In this document: one piece after another, positions 16,515 to 25,925 of the stretch | How the letters are laid out: every line of letters begins with the position of its first letter | Position numbering within the stretch: position 1 is the first letter of the stretch | Source: Lutibacter sp. | Lineage (GTDB): Bacteria; Bacteroidota; Bacteroidia; Flavobacteriales; Flavobacteriaceae | Direction of reading: 5' to 3' | DNA: 64,000 nucleotides | NCBI RefSeq assembly: GCF_016342705.1 | Contig: NZ_JAEINV010000002.1 | Coordinates: 124,001-188,000 of the forward strand | Program-made: the position numbers and the translations under genes | The notes under the pieces: generated by a model | Databases searched by the model: none | The model's input: only the letters and a program-made list of their open reading frames with translations | Told to the model about the DNA's origin: nothing

Positions 16515-16546
16515 TGTTACATATTTTATATACGGCTTGCAGCACG
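16515..16546 (-). repeat. attC-like partial element 6
   Basis: Minus strand CTGCAAGCCGTATATAAA then ATATGTAAC, located directly after the DUF4386 stop. It has the TATATAAA core of the left arms but no clear right arm. Confidence 0.3.
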
Positions 16547-16550
16547 TTTA

Positions 16551-17243
16551 TTAACCTATTTGTATTTCTTTTGTCCTTGAACCTTTAATGAGAAGCCAAA
16601 GCATAAATACCAATTCGCCCAATGCGGTAAACATAGTAAAGCTTGTATTGAGATCGGGATACAAAAACACTTTTAAATGGCCGACAACATAACCTATACC
16701 TGCGATGATTAATAACCAACCCATTATTTTGGGTATATATCCTGCTTTTAATACCAAAAAGCCAAGAAGAATAAGATATAAACCAAATAACACTAGGCCG
16801 AAAAACCATTCGTATTTGTAGGATTTAATATAAAAAAGCATGAATTCTGAAATTTGCTCCTGAGAATTCGAATGAAAGTAGGAAGCCCCTTTTGTTAGGG
16901 TAAACACCTTTATCAAATTCGTTACGGCCACAAGATAAACTCCAGTGTATAGTAACCGAAACCAAGCCGTGAGTAATGATAGACTTTTATTTACAGGCTT
17001 TAAAAATATATAAAGTGCCCAGGCTACAACAATATCTGATACTATTGTGATAAAGATCAGAAATATGGCAACATTAAATAAGAGTGAATTATTTGTGATA
17101 TTAGATGCAGTTTCTAATGCATTATTTGGATTTACTAAATCTGGGATTATTTTAAATTCAGCAAATGGAACCGTTAAAGTCATAATTAACAGTCCAATTC
17201 CAGCTATTATAGCTGCTTTTGAAAGTGAGATATCTTTATTCAT
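16551..17243 (-). CDS. DUF4386-family integral membrane protein
   Basis: A 230-residue protein with about six TM segments (first 9-28, then 55-75 and repeated hydrophobic blocks to about 220). The opening LSKAAIIAGIGLLIMTLTVP and the middle AWFRLLYTGVYLVAV, then FGLYLILLGFLVLKAGYIPK, are typical of DUF4386. No catalytic motif is visible and the function is unknown. The gene sits between an attC-like element upstream and a partial one downstream. Confidence 0.8.
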   Translation of the reverse strand: MNKDISLSKAAIIAGIGLLIMTLTVPFAEFKIIPDLVNPNNALETASNITNNSLLFNVAIFLIFITIVSDIVVAWALYIFLKPVNKSLSLLTAWFRLLYTGVYLVAVTNLIKVFTLTKGASYFHSNSQEQISEFMLFYIKSYKYEWFFGLVLFGLYLILLGFLVLKAGYIPKIMGWLLIIAGIGYVVGHLKVFLYPDLNTSFTMFTALGELVFMLWLLIKGSRTKEIQIG

Positions 17244-17268
17244 TTTGTAATTTAAAGCTGGATTAATT

Positions 17269-17324
17269 GGCTACAACTCATTTATATATGAACCATTTTA
17301 ATGGCTTATATAAATTGTTATGCG
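17269..17324 (-). repeat. attC-like intergenic element 7 (compact hairpin)
   Basis: Minus strand: CGCATAACAATTTATATAA, GCCATT, AAAA, TGGTTC, ATATATAAATGAG, TTGTAGCC. The halves fold back as ACAATTTATATA / ATATATAAAT and AGCCATT / TGGTT, and the right end continues into AATTAAT as at the other right ends. Confidence 0.5.
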
Positions 17325-17351
17325 TTCTTTTTAGACACTTAACTAATTCAA

Positions 17352-18749
17352 TTATTCGTGTTTAATCTTTTGTTTTATTGTTTCTAAATTTTTTTGAAAT
17401 AATTCGAGATTTCTATCCTCATTTGCGACAGCAATATCAACTGCTCGTTGATAGTTCTTATGGGAAGCTTCTAAATCTCCATTTATCATTAATAATTCTC
17501 CATAACTATCAAATGCATTTGCAGAGTTTGGATAGAGAATTGTATTTGCTCTCAAAATTGATTCAGCTATTTTTGGCTTTTCGTACGTCATTAAATATTC
17601 ATAACCTATGTTATTTATGTCTCCTTCATCAAACAAATTAGCTTCTTGACATTTTTTTAATTTTTCAAAAATTATGTCGTCTGTTTCTCCAACTGTGTAG
17701 TGGTCAAGTTGGTTGCTTAAATCCGTAAACAACTGGTTGAATTTTTTATTTCTTTGGGCTCTATAAGTTTCTGCAGCTTTTTGGGCTAAGTCAAGTGTTT
17801 TATCATAAGTATCTTCAACGGTTGTTGCCACTTCTGGAATGACTCCAACGCCTTCCCAATTAGTTTTAGTCACTGGATTAATTGCTTTTCCTGTTGGAAT
17901 AAAAACGCTCAAATTATCATTGATTCTCATACTACGTCCCGGATTGGCGCCTCCTCCGGTGGTTTGTCCTACTAACGTTGCCCTTTTTTGAGTTTGCATA
18001 TTATATGAGAATTCTTCTGCTCCAGAGAAAGTTCTTTCGCTTGTCATAATAAATAAGGGAATATCTTGCATTTTTTGTCCTCCAACGTCATCCAATGTCC
18101 AAAACTCTTCTGTTGTATTTCCTTCTCTCCAATACAGGCTATTCAAAAGTAATTTCTGATTAAAAAAATAACTACATAAGTACTGAACCATGTTAGGGCT
18201 GCCCCCTCCATTTTTACTTAAGTCGATGATAATTGCATCTGTTCTTGACATTAATTTCATATAAGCATCTGCGACTTCCTTCCCACTCTCTAATCCTGCA
18301 AACCCTCTTAAGTCTATATAACCTACATTTCCATCCAGAATTTTAACAGATTTGAATCCTGCATTTCCCTCTCTGGATCTGTCAATTCGAGCAAGATGCT
18401 CTTCAAACATTCTTTCCTGAGATTTTTCTGGAGTCACATAAGGTTGATTAGACCATATACGCATATGCTTGTCCTTATTAATGGCTTGTACTGACTTCGT
18501 CAAGGCTACTGCCAAAGTTTCATCATTTTTAAACTGATCAAAATAGCCATCTAACATTTGAGCCTTTAAATGCTCTTCAGTCAACTTAGCAACTTCAGGA
18601 AATACATAAAAATCATTCATTAATTGCGAGATGCTTTGAATAACCTCTTCTTTATATTCTTTAGTATATGATGTGTCCTGTGCTTTGCATAAACTTATAT
18701 TAAGAAGTAATGCTATAAACAGTATTGACAATCTTATAATAGTTTTCAT
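17352..18749 (-). CDS. Secreted S41-family peptidase with TPR-like C-terminus
   Basis: A 465-residue protein with a Sec signal (MKTIIRLSILFIALLLNISLC). The tail-specific protease core includes NVGYIDLRGFAG, AIIIDLSKNGGGSPNMV and TSERTFSGAEEFSYNM with the nucleophile Ser after TF, then LVGQTTGGGANP. No PDZ domain is evident. Residues about 400-460 form a TPR-like tail (NAFDSYGELLMINGDLEASH). These proteins resemble interphotoreceptor-retinoid-binding-type S41 enzymes. The array contains a second, shorter S41 gene at 21100. Confidence 0.87.
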   Translation of the reverse strand: MKTIIRLSILFIALLLNISLCKAQDTSYTKEYKEEVIQSISQLMNDFYVFPEVAKLTEEHLKAQMLDGYFDQFKNDETLAVALTKSVQAINKDKHMRIWSNQPYVTPEKSQERMFEEHLARIDRSREGNAGFKSVKILDGNVGYIDLRGFAGLESGKEVADAYMKLMSRTDAIIIDLSKNGGGSPNMVQYLCSYFFNQKLLLNSLYWREGNTTEEFWTLDDVGGQKMQDIPLFIMTSERTFSGAEEFSYNMQTQKRATLVGQTTGGGANPGRSMRINDNLSVFIPTGKAINPVTKTNWEGVGVIPEVATTVEDTYDKTLDLAQKAAETYRAQRNKKFNQLFTDLSNQLDHYTVGETDDIIFEKLKKCQEANLFDEGDINNIGYEYLMTYEKPKIAESILRANTILYPNSANAFDSYGELLMINGDLEASHKNYQRAVDIAVANEDRNLELFQKNLETIKQKIKHE

Positions 18750-18797
18750 TTATTAAATATTTTAGGAATCAAAATAGTGTTAAATATATAGCCTTTC

Positions 18798-20033
18798 TTA
18801 TTTTTTCTTTAGTGCTTCAATTCTTTCTTTATAGGTATCATCACCACTTATTTCATAAGCTTTAGTTACAAATTTTATAGCATTGTCATTATCCCCATTT
18901 CTTTCATAATAATCGGCCATAGAATCGTAGCTATTGGGACTATTTGGGTAATACTCAATGGTAAGTTCAAAGTACATCTTAGCTCTTTCCATTTGGTCCA
19001 TATCCATACTCATGTAACCCTGCATATTTATTAAGAATTCGGGAAAAGGAGGTACAGCGTAGCCGAAATGCGTTTCAAGTTTATGTTGTCGATACCTAAC
19101 AATCTTATTAATTTCATCTGCAGTGGTAGTTGGCATATTATATTTGTCAACATTTTCCATCTGGTACCATTCAAAAACAGAAATTAAACCATCCATAATG
19201 GAAGGAAAGGTAATAGTCCCATGTAAATCTCTTTGATAAAACTTCCATTCAAAAGCTAATTGATTTTGCTTGTTTTGATTCAATATTTCAGAAAAAGCAA
19301 TATTAGATCGTGAAAATATGGTAAAGCCTGTTGTGTCTTTTTTTATTTCATTTAAGGTCATCCCTGAACCTCCCAGCGACATAAATAATGACTTCCCTTT
19401 GTAATCAGCACTTGAAACTTTATCTTTTGCTTCCTTAATTAATTGTTGATTATCCCAATCCAAACTAGGATCAATCGCCAAATAATTGGAAAATAATTGT
19501 GGGTGATGAATTAGGGTGTAAATAGTAAATAAGCCTCCATAAGAATGACCAATTAACGTTCTAAAATTAGTAACAGGATATTTATTTTCTACAAATGGAA
19601 TTAGTTCAGTCTCTATAAACTTACTAAAATTAGCAGCTTCTCCGTTTTCTTGTTTAAAAGGACTTCCATACATCTCAGTTACTTTTGAAGTTGTTAAGTC
19701 ACGCATTCTGTTTTTATCGTTTGAAATGCCAACAATAACCATTTCGGGTGTAAAGCCACCACTATAATAGTTTTGTACATCATTCACTGTTGGGAGAAAT
19801 ACTTCACCATCTAAAACAAAAACTACTGGGTATTTTATGTTTTCATCGGGTTTGTAATCCGCAGGGAGTTGCACATAAATAGTTCTATATTCTTCTAAAG
19901 TTTTAGAGTAAAGACTATCAATAGCGCCTACTTTTTGTAAAAACTGATTATTTTGATTTGTTTGGGAGTGTGCCAATTGTAAAGAAAAGATAACAACTCC
20001 TGTGATTAAAAATATTTTAATTCTATTCAGCAT
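18798..20033 (-). CDS. Secreted alpha/beta-hydrolase esterase (IroE/Fes-like) with TPR-like tail
   Basis: A 411-residue protein with signal peptide (to about residue 23). The esterase fold shows RTIYVQLPADYKP, VVFVLDGE and the nucleophile elbow IGHSYGG (Ser164). The charge-relay His is probably in LHGT (around 275). Residues about 330-405 form a helical repeat tail (MAKYFEL-type TPR: YYPNSPNSYDSMADYYERNG). Homologues hydrolyse siderophore esters or other acyl esters; the substrate is not shown. It overlaps no neighbour; 48 bp separate it from the S41 gene downstream, so the two may be co-transcribed. Confidence 0.87.
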   Translation of the reverse strand: MLNRIKIFLITGVVIFSLQLAHSQTNQNNQFLQKVGAIDSLYSKTLEEYRTIYVQLPADYKPDENIKYPVVFVLDGEVFLPTVNDVQNYYSGGFTPEMVIVGISNDKNRMRDLTTSKVTEMYGSPFKQENGEAANFSKFIETELIPFVENKYPVTNFRTLIGHSYGGLFTIYTLIHHPQLFSNYLAIDPSLDWDNQQLIKEAKDKVSSADYKGKSLFMSLGGSGMTLNEIKKDTTGFTIFSRSNIAFSEILNQNKQNQLAFEWKFYQRDLHGTITFPSIMDGLISVFEWYQMENVDKYNMPTTTADEINKIVRYRQHKLETHFGYAVPPFPEFLINMQGYMSMDMDQMERAKMYFELTIEYYPNSPNSYDSMADYYERNGDNDNAIKFVTKAYEISGDDTYKERIEALKKK

Positions 20034-20047
20034 TTGTATGTGATTAA

Positions 20048-20156
20048 TTGTTAGTAATTGTTTTTATATGATTTGTGCGAGGCAAAAATCTCAAGTTGAA
20101 TGTTTGTAGGTTTATTATTTAGTTTAAATGTAAGCATCAATTTTATCAGATGTTTC
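20048..20156 (-). repeat. attC-like intergenic element 8 (full length)
   Basis: Minus strand: AACATCTGATAAAATTGATG, CTTACATTTAAACT, then CAAACATTCAAC, GATTTTT, CTCGCA, and right arm CATATAAAAACAATTAC followed by TAACAATTAAT. It aligns along its length with element 3 (12370-12475). Confidence 0.6.
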
Positions 20157-20192
20157 TATACATATTTCTATTTTATAGATGGTTCTCCACTA

Positions 20193-21017
20193 TTAATTTT
20201 CTTGATTTATATATCTTAGACCTTCGTAAAGAGCTATTAATGGAACTGAGCGATGATTCTCTTTTTCAAAATACGCTATTTCGACATTTAGGTGCCCATC
20301 CGATTTCTCTTTCATTATGGCAAAAAGAAGGTCGTGTCTTTTTTTATTCCTTTCGTAATTATCCTCTCCTTGATTGGCAGTAGCTATATAAAGTTTTTTA
20401 TTAAATGATATCGGGGAGATAGAATCGACTTTGTTTTTCATCATTTCTTCATTCCACCAAATACTTGGGTCTATAGAAATGTAAGCATTGAATATGCTAC
20501 TTTTATCCATATAGGAATTTAATGTAAGAAGGCCTCCTAAAGAGTGTCCAACGATTGTTCGAGTCGGTTCCGTCCTATAGTTTTTTTCAATATATGGTAC
20601 TAGTTCTTTTTGAATGAAATCCAAAAAGTTTCTTCCTCCTCCCATATTATTGGGGCGTTTGGTTTTTATTTTTGTGACAGTAAAATCTCGTTCACGGTCA
20701 ACGTTTTCAATAGCTACAACAATAGTTTCTGGCATTAAATGGTTTCTGTTTCTATTAGAACTCATAAAATGTACTATTCCTGAGGCTGTTTTAAAATGTG
20801 TATAACCATCCAATAATATGATGATTGGATATTTTTTCTCTATTTCAGATGAATCATTGTATGAATCAGGAAGACTTAATAAGCAAATTCTGTCTTCATT
20901 TAGAATTCCAGAATGGATGTTGATTTTTTTCCCATTTACAATATCATTGTTATTCTGCCCAAATGTGAATTGAACACCAAAAAGAATAATATAAAAGGTG
21001 ATTAGAAGGTGTTTCAT
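20193..21017 (-). CDS. Secreted alpha/beta-hydrolase esterase
   Basis: A 274-residue esterase of the same superfamily as the 18798 gene but without the helical tail. It has a signal peptide ending FTFGQ, KKYPIIILLDGY, the nucleophile elbow VGHSLGG (Ser159), an acidic residue in DPSIWW and the probable catalytic His in EKENHRSVPL (about 255). Family members cleave siderophore or phenolic esters. It is separated from the next esterase gene by a full attC-like element, so the pair is better seen as two related cassettes than as a tandem duplication. Confidence 0.87.
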   Translation of the reverse strand: MKHLLITFYIILFGVQFTFGQNNNDIVNGKKINIHSGILNEDRICLLSLPDSYNDSSEIEKKYPIIILLDGYTHFKTASGIVHFMSSNRNRNHLMPETIVVAIENVDRERDFTVTKIKTKRPNNMGGGRNFLDFIQKELVPYIEKNYRTEPTRTIVGHSLGGLLTLNSYMDKSSIFNAYISIDPSIWWNEEMMKNKVDSISPISFNKKLYIATANQGEDNYERNKKRHDLLFAIMKEKSDGHLNVEIAYFEKENHRSVPLIALYEGLRYINQEN

Positions 21018-21099
21018 AGTTTGTACTAAATGTTTGTTTTTTTAAATTACGCTTTTTTAACGAATAAAGTAACTGCTAAAAATTCTGTGTTTAATACAT

Positions 21100-22191
21100 T
21101 TATTTAGGTGATTCGGCTTCCAATTCTAATAAATAACCAGGTATTTTAGGATCGTGTTTTGGTTTTTTTTGCAATTCTTTTAAAATGTTAATTTGAGCAA
21201 CTCGTTTAGCATCATCATCAGCACAAGGTATGTCTGGTTTTACACCAACTACTTCCCAAGATTCATTGGTAACAGGATGATAATAACGCGTATAAGGAAT
21301 GAAAGCTGTAAATCCTTGTGCCATTTCAAAAGGACGTATTCCGTGACCACCTCCAAGTGTGTTTTTTCCAACAATTGTAGCACGTTTATGTCCTTGTAAA
21401 GAAAAACTAAACATTTCTGCTGCTGAAAAAGTTTGATCACCTGTTAAAATATAAAGTGGTATGTTTTTAAGTCTTTCTAAAGCAGTTATAGGTACAATAA
21501 AATTATTTGGGTCAGATGAATTAATTTTCACATCAGCCAAGGTTGACCATACTTCTCTTTTTTCATTTGTAGAACGCGTAAAATTAACCGTTAATAATGT
21601 AGGTTCTTTCAAAAAGAAACCCGCCAACATAGCAACCGTATCCGGAGAGCCACCAATGTTATCACGCAAATCAATAATTACAGCATCCGAATTTGCAGCG
21701 AATAGCATTGCAGCCATAATTAAACTTCCTGAATAGGATGGAGGAATAAAACGGTTAAACTTTATGTAAGCTATATTACCATTTAGGTGTTCCATTTTTT
21801 TAAAAGAATAATTATCTTTAGCAATGTGGTCGTAAGAAGTAGGCATCATAAAGCGTTGTCCTGCAGGTTCTGATGGTGTTATTCTAAAATGCTTATCATT
21901 ACTCCAAGCTACTAATTCATCAGAAAGGTGATTTGCAAGCTCATTTTTTTCTTTAAACCTGTCATATTTCCCTTCTCTTAATTCTTTCAATAAATTTTTC
22001 TTTAGCATAGGTGCTTTCTCACCAATAATATAATTCACAGCAATTGAGTCGGCTAAGTTTTTTACCAGTTCATGAATCTCGTTCAACTCAATAGGTTGCT
22101 GTTCTAAAGGCCTAGATTGAATTCTCATTCTTTGTCCAAAAATTTGACTGATACAAAGACTTAATATGATTACTAAATATGCTTTTTTCAT
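21100..22191 (-). CDS. Secreted S41-family peptidase
   Basis: A 363-residue protein with signal peptide (MKKAYLVIILSLCISQIFGQ). Core motifs are NIAYIKFNRFIPP, AVIIDLRDNIGGSPDTVAML and TGDQTFSAAEMFSFSLQG with the nucleophile Ser. IVGKNTLGGGHG follows, then VTNESWEVVGVKPD. It is about 100 residues shorter than the 17352 paralogue, because the TPR-like tail is missing. The MarR gene is only 51 bp upstream, so this peptidase could be under its control. Confidence 0.87.
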   Translation of the reverse strand: MKKAYLVIILSLCISQIFGQRMRIQSRPLEQQPIELNEIHELVKNLADSIAVNYIIGEKAPMLKKNLLKELREGKYDRFKEKNELANHLSDELVAWSNDKHFRITPSEPAGQRFMMPTSYDHIAKDNYSFKKMEHLNGNIAYIKFNRFIPPSYSGSLIMAAMLFAANSDAVIIDLRDNIGGSPDTVAMLAGFFLKEPTLLTVNFTRSTNEKREVWSTLADVKINSSDPNNFIVPITALERLKNIPLYILTGDQTFSAAEMFSFSLQGHKRATIVGKNTLGGGHGIRPFEMAQGFTAFIPYTRYYHPVTNESWEVVGVKPDIPCADDDAKRVAQINILKELQKKPKHDPKIPGYLLELEAESPK

Positions 22192-22242
22192 TTCTTTATT
22201 TTAATTGAAAGTGTAGATAAAATTGTTCGTTTTTCAATAAGA

Positions 22243-22677
22243 TTAAATACAATTTGCTATTATTTTGTTTAAAGTTGTTTCCATTTGAATTAATTCTTCT
22301 TCTGTTATTCCTTGGAGCGCTTTTTTTCTGTACTTTGTAATGATAGGATCTAAATCAGATAATGTTTTTGCTCCTATATCGCTTATTTTCAAAATAAAAC
22401 GTCTTCTATTTCCCTCATTAATTGACCTTTTTAGATAACCTTTAATTACCATCAAATTAATCATTCGAGTAACAGAAGCTTTGTCCTTAAAGACAAGTAT
22501 TGCAATTTCTTTCTGTGATAATTCGGGATGTTTCTCAAGAAAAAATAAAATTAAAGCTTGATCAACAGTTATATCTAAGGCCTTAGAAGAAATGTTATTT
22601 TGAGCAAATTTTCTGTATTCTTTAATTGCCCTTTCGATGGTGTAAAAAACTGTTTTGGTTGCGATTATTGTTTTCAT
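22243..22677 (-). CDS. MarR-family transcriptional regulator
   Basis: A 144-residue winged-helix regulator. I chose the ATG at 22677 (MKTIIATKTVFYTIERAIK) because AAGGA precedes it; an in-frame ATG at 22737 would add an unlikely hydrophobic LILFFLI stretch. The DNA-binding part spans about 45-115 (LSQKEIAILVFKDKASVTRM, INLMVIKGYLKRSINEGNRR). It is the only regulator within the array and probably senses a small ligand and controls itself and the S41 peptidase gene immediately downstream. Confidence 0.86.
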   Translation of the reverse strand: MKTIIATKTVFYTIERAIKEYRKFAQNNISSKALDITVDQALILFFLEKHPELSQKEIAILVFKDKASVTRMINLMVIKGYLKRSINEGNRRRFILKISDIGAKTLSDLDPIITKYRKKALQGITEEELIQMETTLNKIIANCI

Positions 22678-22743
22678 ATCCTTAATAATTGATGCAATAA
22701 TAGTTGATATATCAATTAAAAAAAATAAAATTAACATTTTTTT

Positions 22744-22794
22744 AACAGGTTATAGTCAAGCAATAAGCATCAATTTTATGAGGTGTTAGCACTG
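22744..22794 (-). repeat. attC-like intergenic element 9
   Basis: Minus strand: GTGCTAACACCTCATAAAAT, TGATGCTTA, TTGCTTGAC, TATAACCTGTT. The left arm is close to those of elements 1, 3 and 8. The element is short and directly follows the TAA of the upstream hydrolase gene. Confidence 0.5.
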
Positions 22795-23970
22795 TTATTT
22801 TTGTTCAACATACTTTAGAAGTGTTCTATATATATCCCTAACCTCTGACATAGCGTTTTCTGTCTCGGAGGTATTAACAAAAATTATTATACCGTTCCCA
22901 TTTTCTCTTAAAAAATAGGCGTGGGATATCACTCCCGGATCATTTCCACTATGTCCAATCTTTTCTAAATCTACACTCCAGAAAATACCTTTCCTAAAAT
23001 CAGATGAAATTGGGTCTTTCATCATTTCTTTATAACTAGTAGCCTTTAAAATATTATCCTCACCGTTATAGCCCTGAATCATTGTAATAAGATACTTACT
23101 AAAATCTGTAATGTTGGTCATAAAACCAGCATCGCCATAAGTAATTTGTTCATATTCTGGTGTTGGGTATCCATACCAATATAAAGTGGAAACGTTACTT
23201 GGTTGATAATTTTTTGAGGGCCAGCCAGACTTAGTCATTTGCAGTGGGTCAAGTATGTGTTTTTGAACAAATTCAATGTAACTCTCACCACTTACAAGGT
23301 CAATAATATAGGCAGCTATATTAGCGCCCATATTGCTATATTTATAGGTGCTTCCCGGAAGGCTATTAGAGAAGTTTTCTTTGCTGTACCAAATTCCATT
23401 TTCACTGTATTGATTTTCAATGAAATCGGAAATTGGCATCCATTCATTTATATTGAAAAGATCAACAGCCTCTTTTACCTCTTGTTTAGTTTCGTCAGGT
23501 AAATCATTATAAAAAGGCGGGATTTGGTCTTTGAATATATATGCTCGGTCATATTGATCACCATCAATAATACTCGAAGTATGGTTTGCGAGTTGCTGGA
23601 TTGTTATTTTTTCATTTGGAAAATTTGGATTATAAATTTTAAATGGAAGGTAGTCGTTAATGTTATCATTAAGATTTAATTTACCCATTTCTTGTGCTTT
23701 CATTAAGGCAACTCCAAGCAAAGTTTTAGAAATTGAAGCAATTGGTTGTATTGTATTTATTGTATAAGGTGTTTTTGCTTCTAAATTAGCATAACCAAAC
23801 CCTTTCGCATATACGATACTGTCTTTATTGACAATTGCAACAGCAAAACCAACAAGATTACTGTTAATGCTTATTTTATTTAACTTTAGGGTAATTGAAT
23901 CACCGACATTTTGCGCTCTGATTGATGTGCTAATAGACAGAATAATAGTAAGTAAAAAAAGATTTTTCAT
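22795..23970 (-). CDS. Secreted serine hydrolase, beta-lactamase family
   Basis: A 391-residue protein with signal peptide ending SIRAQ. SISK (S79, K82), YSN (in YKYSNMGAN) and HSG (GHSGNDPG) give the three active-site motifs. The Pro/Tyr-rich insert (YRAYIFKDQIPPFYN-like region, about 145-175) is unusual relative to the other three family members here. Substrate unknown. The gene starts after a CGTCTTTTTTTAAAC block, 56 bp beyond the stop of the 600-residue relative. Confidence 0.88.
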   Translation of the reverse strand: MKNLFLLTIILSISTSIRAQNVGDSITLKLNKISINSNLVGFAVAIVNKDSIVYAKGFGYANLEAKTPYTINTIQPIASISKTLLGVALMKAQEMGKLNLNDNINDYLPFKIYNPNFPNEKITIQQLANHTSSIIDGDQYDRAYIFKDQIPPFYNDLPDETKQEVKEAVDLFNINEWMPISDFIENQYSENGIWYSKENFSNSLPGSTYKYSNMGANIAAYIIDLVSGESYIEFVQKHILDPLQMTKSGWPSKNYQPSNVSTLYWYGYPTPEYEQITYGDAGFMTNITDFSKYLITMIQGYNGEDNILKATSYKEMMKDPISSDFRKGIFWSVDLEKIGHSGNDPGVISHAYFLRENGNGIIIFVNTSETENAMSEVRDIYRTLLKYVEQK

Positions 23971-24026
23971 TAGAAGGAAGTTTTTTGTTTAAAAAAAGAC
24001 GAATTGCAGCTTGTTTTGTTACTCTA

Positions 24027-25829
24027 CTAAGGGTTTATAGCCTCAGCTTCAAAATTTATGGAACCATCTGTTAAGATTAATCCCTTATTAGATACTGTTA
24101 TTTTTAAATCTTGCATCCCAGCATTTTGATGCCCATTGATAAAAAATTCATTTTTACTTATTGGAATTAAATATACCTTGTCAATATGATTTGTTTTAAC
24201 GGAATCATCCATAAACATTCCTTGTATTTTATGGTCAGGATTTATACTTAACACAATTCCAATATCAACTGTTTCAAAATGAAATCTGATATGAACATTT
24301 TTAACTTCATCTCCTTCAATTTTATAAATATTATATGAAATAAATTTACCGGCGTGTTGTAAAAAATTCGCCCACATTCCTTTTAATTGGCCTAAACCTT
24401 CTTCTGTACCTAAAAACCCTTTCATTTGATCATTCGCATAATTAATAAGTCCTTCAAAATTTTGAGTGCTCATTGCATTCGCAAAAAACAAAGCAGTTTC
24501 ACTGGAGGCATCTTGTTCATTTGCATTTCTTGAAAAAGCGTACGTAAAAACCGACCAAGGTGCTGCACCAACTGTTTCTAATAAATAGGTGTTTCCTATA
24601 TTTTTTAAGACAAGTGAGTGTTCATTATCCAACTGATAGCTTTTAGTTTCATCAACGATACTATTGACTATATTAGTTTTTGGTGTTGGTAAATTTTCTA
24701 TGCTTTTATTTTGTAACAGTGCAATAATTTTATCGGTAATTTCAGGGACAAAAGTAACCTCACCTTGAAACTCATCTGCAACCGGATTTACAGAAGTCGC
24801 GTTGGAAAGGATGATTACTTTAATATTTCTTTCTGACAACGAACCCATTACAGATGCATAACCAGGAAGCAAGCCATTATTGTATATCCATTTTTCATCT
24901 CCTTTATGGTCAATAACCCAGCCCAAGCCAGATAACATTTCATTAACGCCTATTGCTTGTGTAGCGGTATATATTTTATTCACGGATGTTGATTTTAATA
25001 ATATCCCATTATCTAAGGCTTGCATAAATTTTAATAAATCCACAGTGGTTGAATTCATATCAGCTGCTCCCACAAGCCAAGAAGGATGGAAAGGTGCATT
25101 GAATTTTTCAAATTCAGTCATCCCTAAACCTAAATACGGTTGTGCTTTTTGATTTAAAGAATTGAAAAAAGCAATGCTTGTATTTTTCATTCCCGCAGGT
25201 TTAAAGACTGCTTGTTCCATAAAGTCAGCATAAGATTGTTTGCTTACTTTTTCAATGATATTAGCTAAAAGTAAGTATCCAAAATTATTATAATCATAAC
25301 CAGTTCCTGGCTCAAATTTAAGTTTAGAATCTTTAAATTTTTCCAAAAGTTCATCAAAGGTTATTAGAGTTTCTTCTGGCATCAATCCATTTCCATTGTC
25401 ATCTGTTCTGCCAATATTGGCCTCCATACCAGAACTGTTATTTAACAAGTGTTGAATTGTTATGTCTTTTGAATTGTCAGGCATAAAATCTGGGAAATAG
25501 GTTGAAACAGGTGTTTCTAATGTCAATTTGCCTTCTTCTACCAATTTCATAACTCCAACAGCTGTCAATGATTTTGTAAGTGAGGCAATGCTAAATATCG
25601 ATGTTTTAGTATTTTTTTTATGTCCCTTTTTATCAGCATAACCAAAACTTTTTTGATAAATGATGTGGTTGTCTTTGCTAATTAAAACACTTCCAATAAA
25701 GCGATTATAATAAGAATAACTTTCAAATAAGCCATCAATATTATTTTCTAATTCTTTGTTGGAGGTTGATTGTCCAAAGGAATTAATTCCTAAGATTAAT
25801 GTGATGAATAGTACAACTGCTTTCTTCAT
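24027..25829 (-). CDS. Secreted serine hydrolase, beta-lactamase family, with extra C-terminal domains
   Basis: A 600-residue protein with signal peptide (MKKAVVLFITLILGINSFGQ). SLTK (S83, K86), YNN (in YDYNNFGY) and NNGLLPGY (the KTG-equivalent region, with Asn in place of His) form the active site. After about residue 390 come two further domains: a SnoaL/DUF3887-like segment (ETALFFANAMSTQNFEGLIN) and a beta-rich C-terminus ending NFEAEAINP. It is the first gene of the co-oriented array and shares a 203-bp divergent promoter region with the LytS gene. Confidence 0.88.
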   Translation of the reverse strand: MKKAVVLFITLILGINSFGQSTSNKELENNIDGLFESYSYYNRFIGSVLISKDNHIIYQKSFGYADKKGHKKNTKTSIFSIASLTKSLTAVGVMKLVEEGKLTLETPVSTYFPDFMPDNSKDITIQHLLNNSSGMEANIGRTDDNGNGLMPEETLITFDELLEKFKDSKLKFEPGTGYDYNNFGYLLLANIIEKVSKQSYADFMEQAVFKPAGMKNTSIAFFNSLNQKAQPYLGLGMTEFEKFNAPFHPSWLVGAADMNSTTVDLLKFMQALDNGILLKSTSVNKIYTATQAIGVNEMLSGLGWVIDHKGDEKWIYNNGLLPGYASVMGSLSERNIKVIILSNATSVNPVADEFQGEVTFVPEITDKIIALLQNKSIENLPTPKTNIVNSIVDETKSYQLDNEHSLVLKNIGNTYLLETVGAAPWSVFTYAFSRNANEQDASSETALFFANAMSTQNFEGLINYANDQMKGFLGTEEGLGQLKGMWANFLQHAGKFISYNIYKIEGDEVKNVHIRFHFETVDIGIVLSINPDHKIQGMFMDDSVKTNHIDKVYLIPISKNEFFINGHQNAGMQDLKITVSNKGLILTDGSINFEAEAINP

Positions 25830-25925
25830 TTTTTATGATTTAATAATTAATTTGAAGCAATATTAGAATGTATAAATGACTCCCTAAAATGAAAGTGATT
25901 GTTGCCTTCTTTGCTGTGATAGAAA

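Noticed and set aside
20150-20383. Plus-strand 77-codon frame
   Set aside because: Covers the repeat element and the end of the esterase gene on the opposite strand; no start context or homology.
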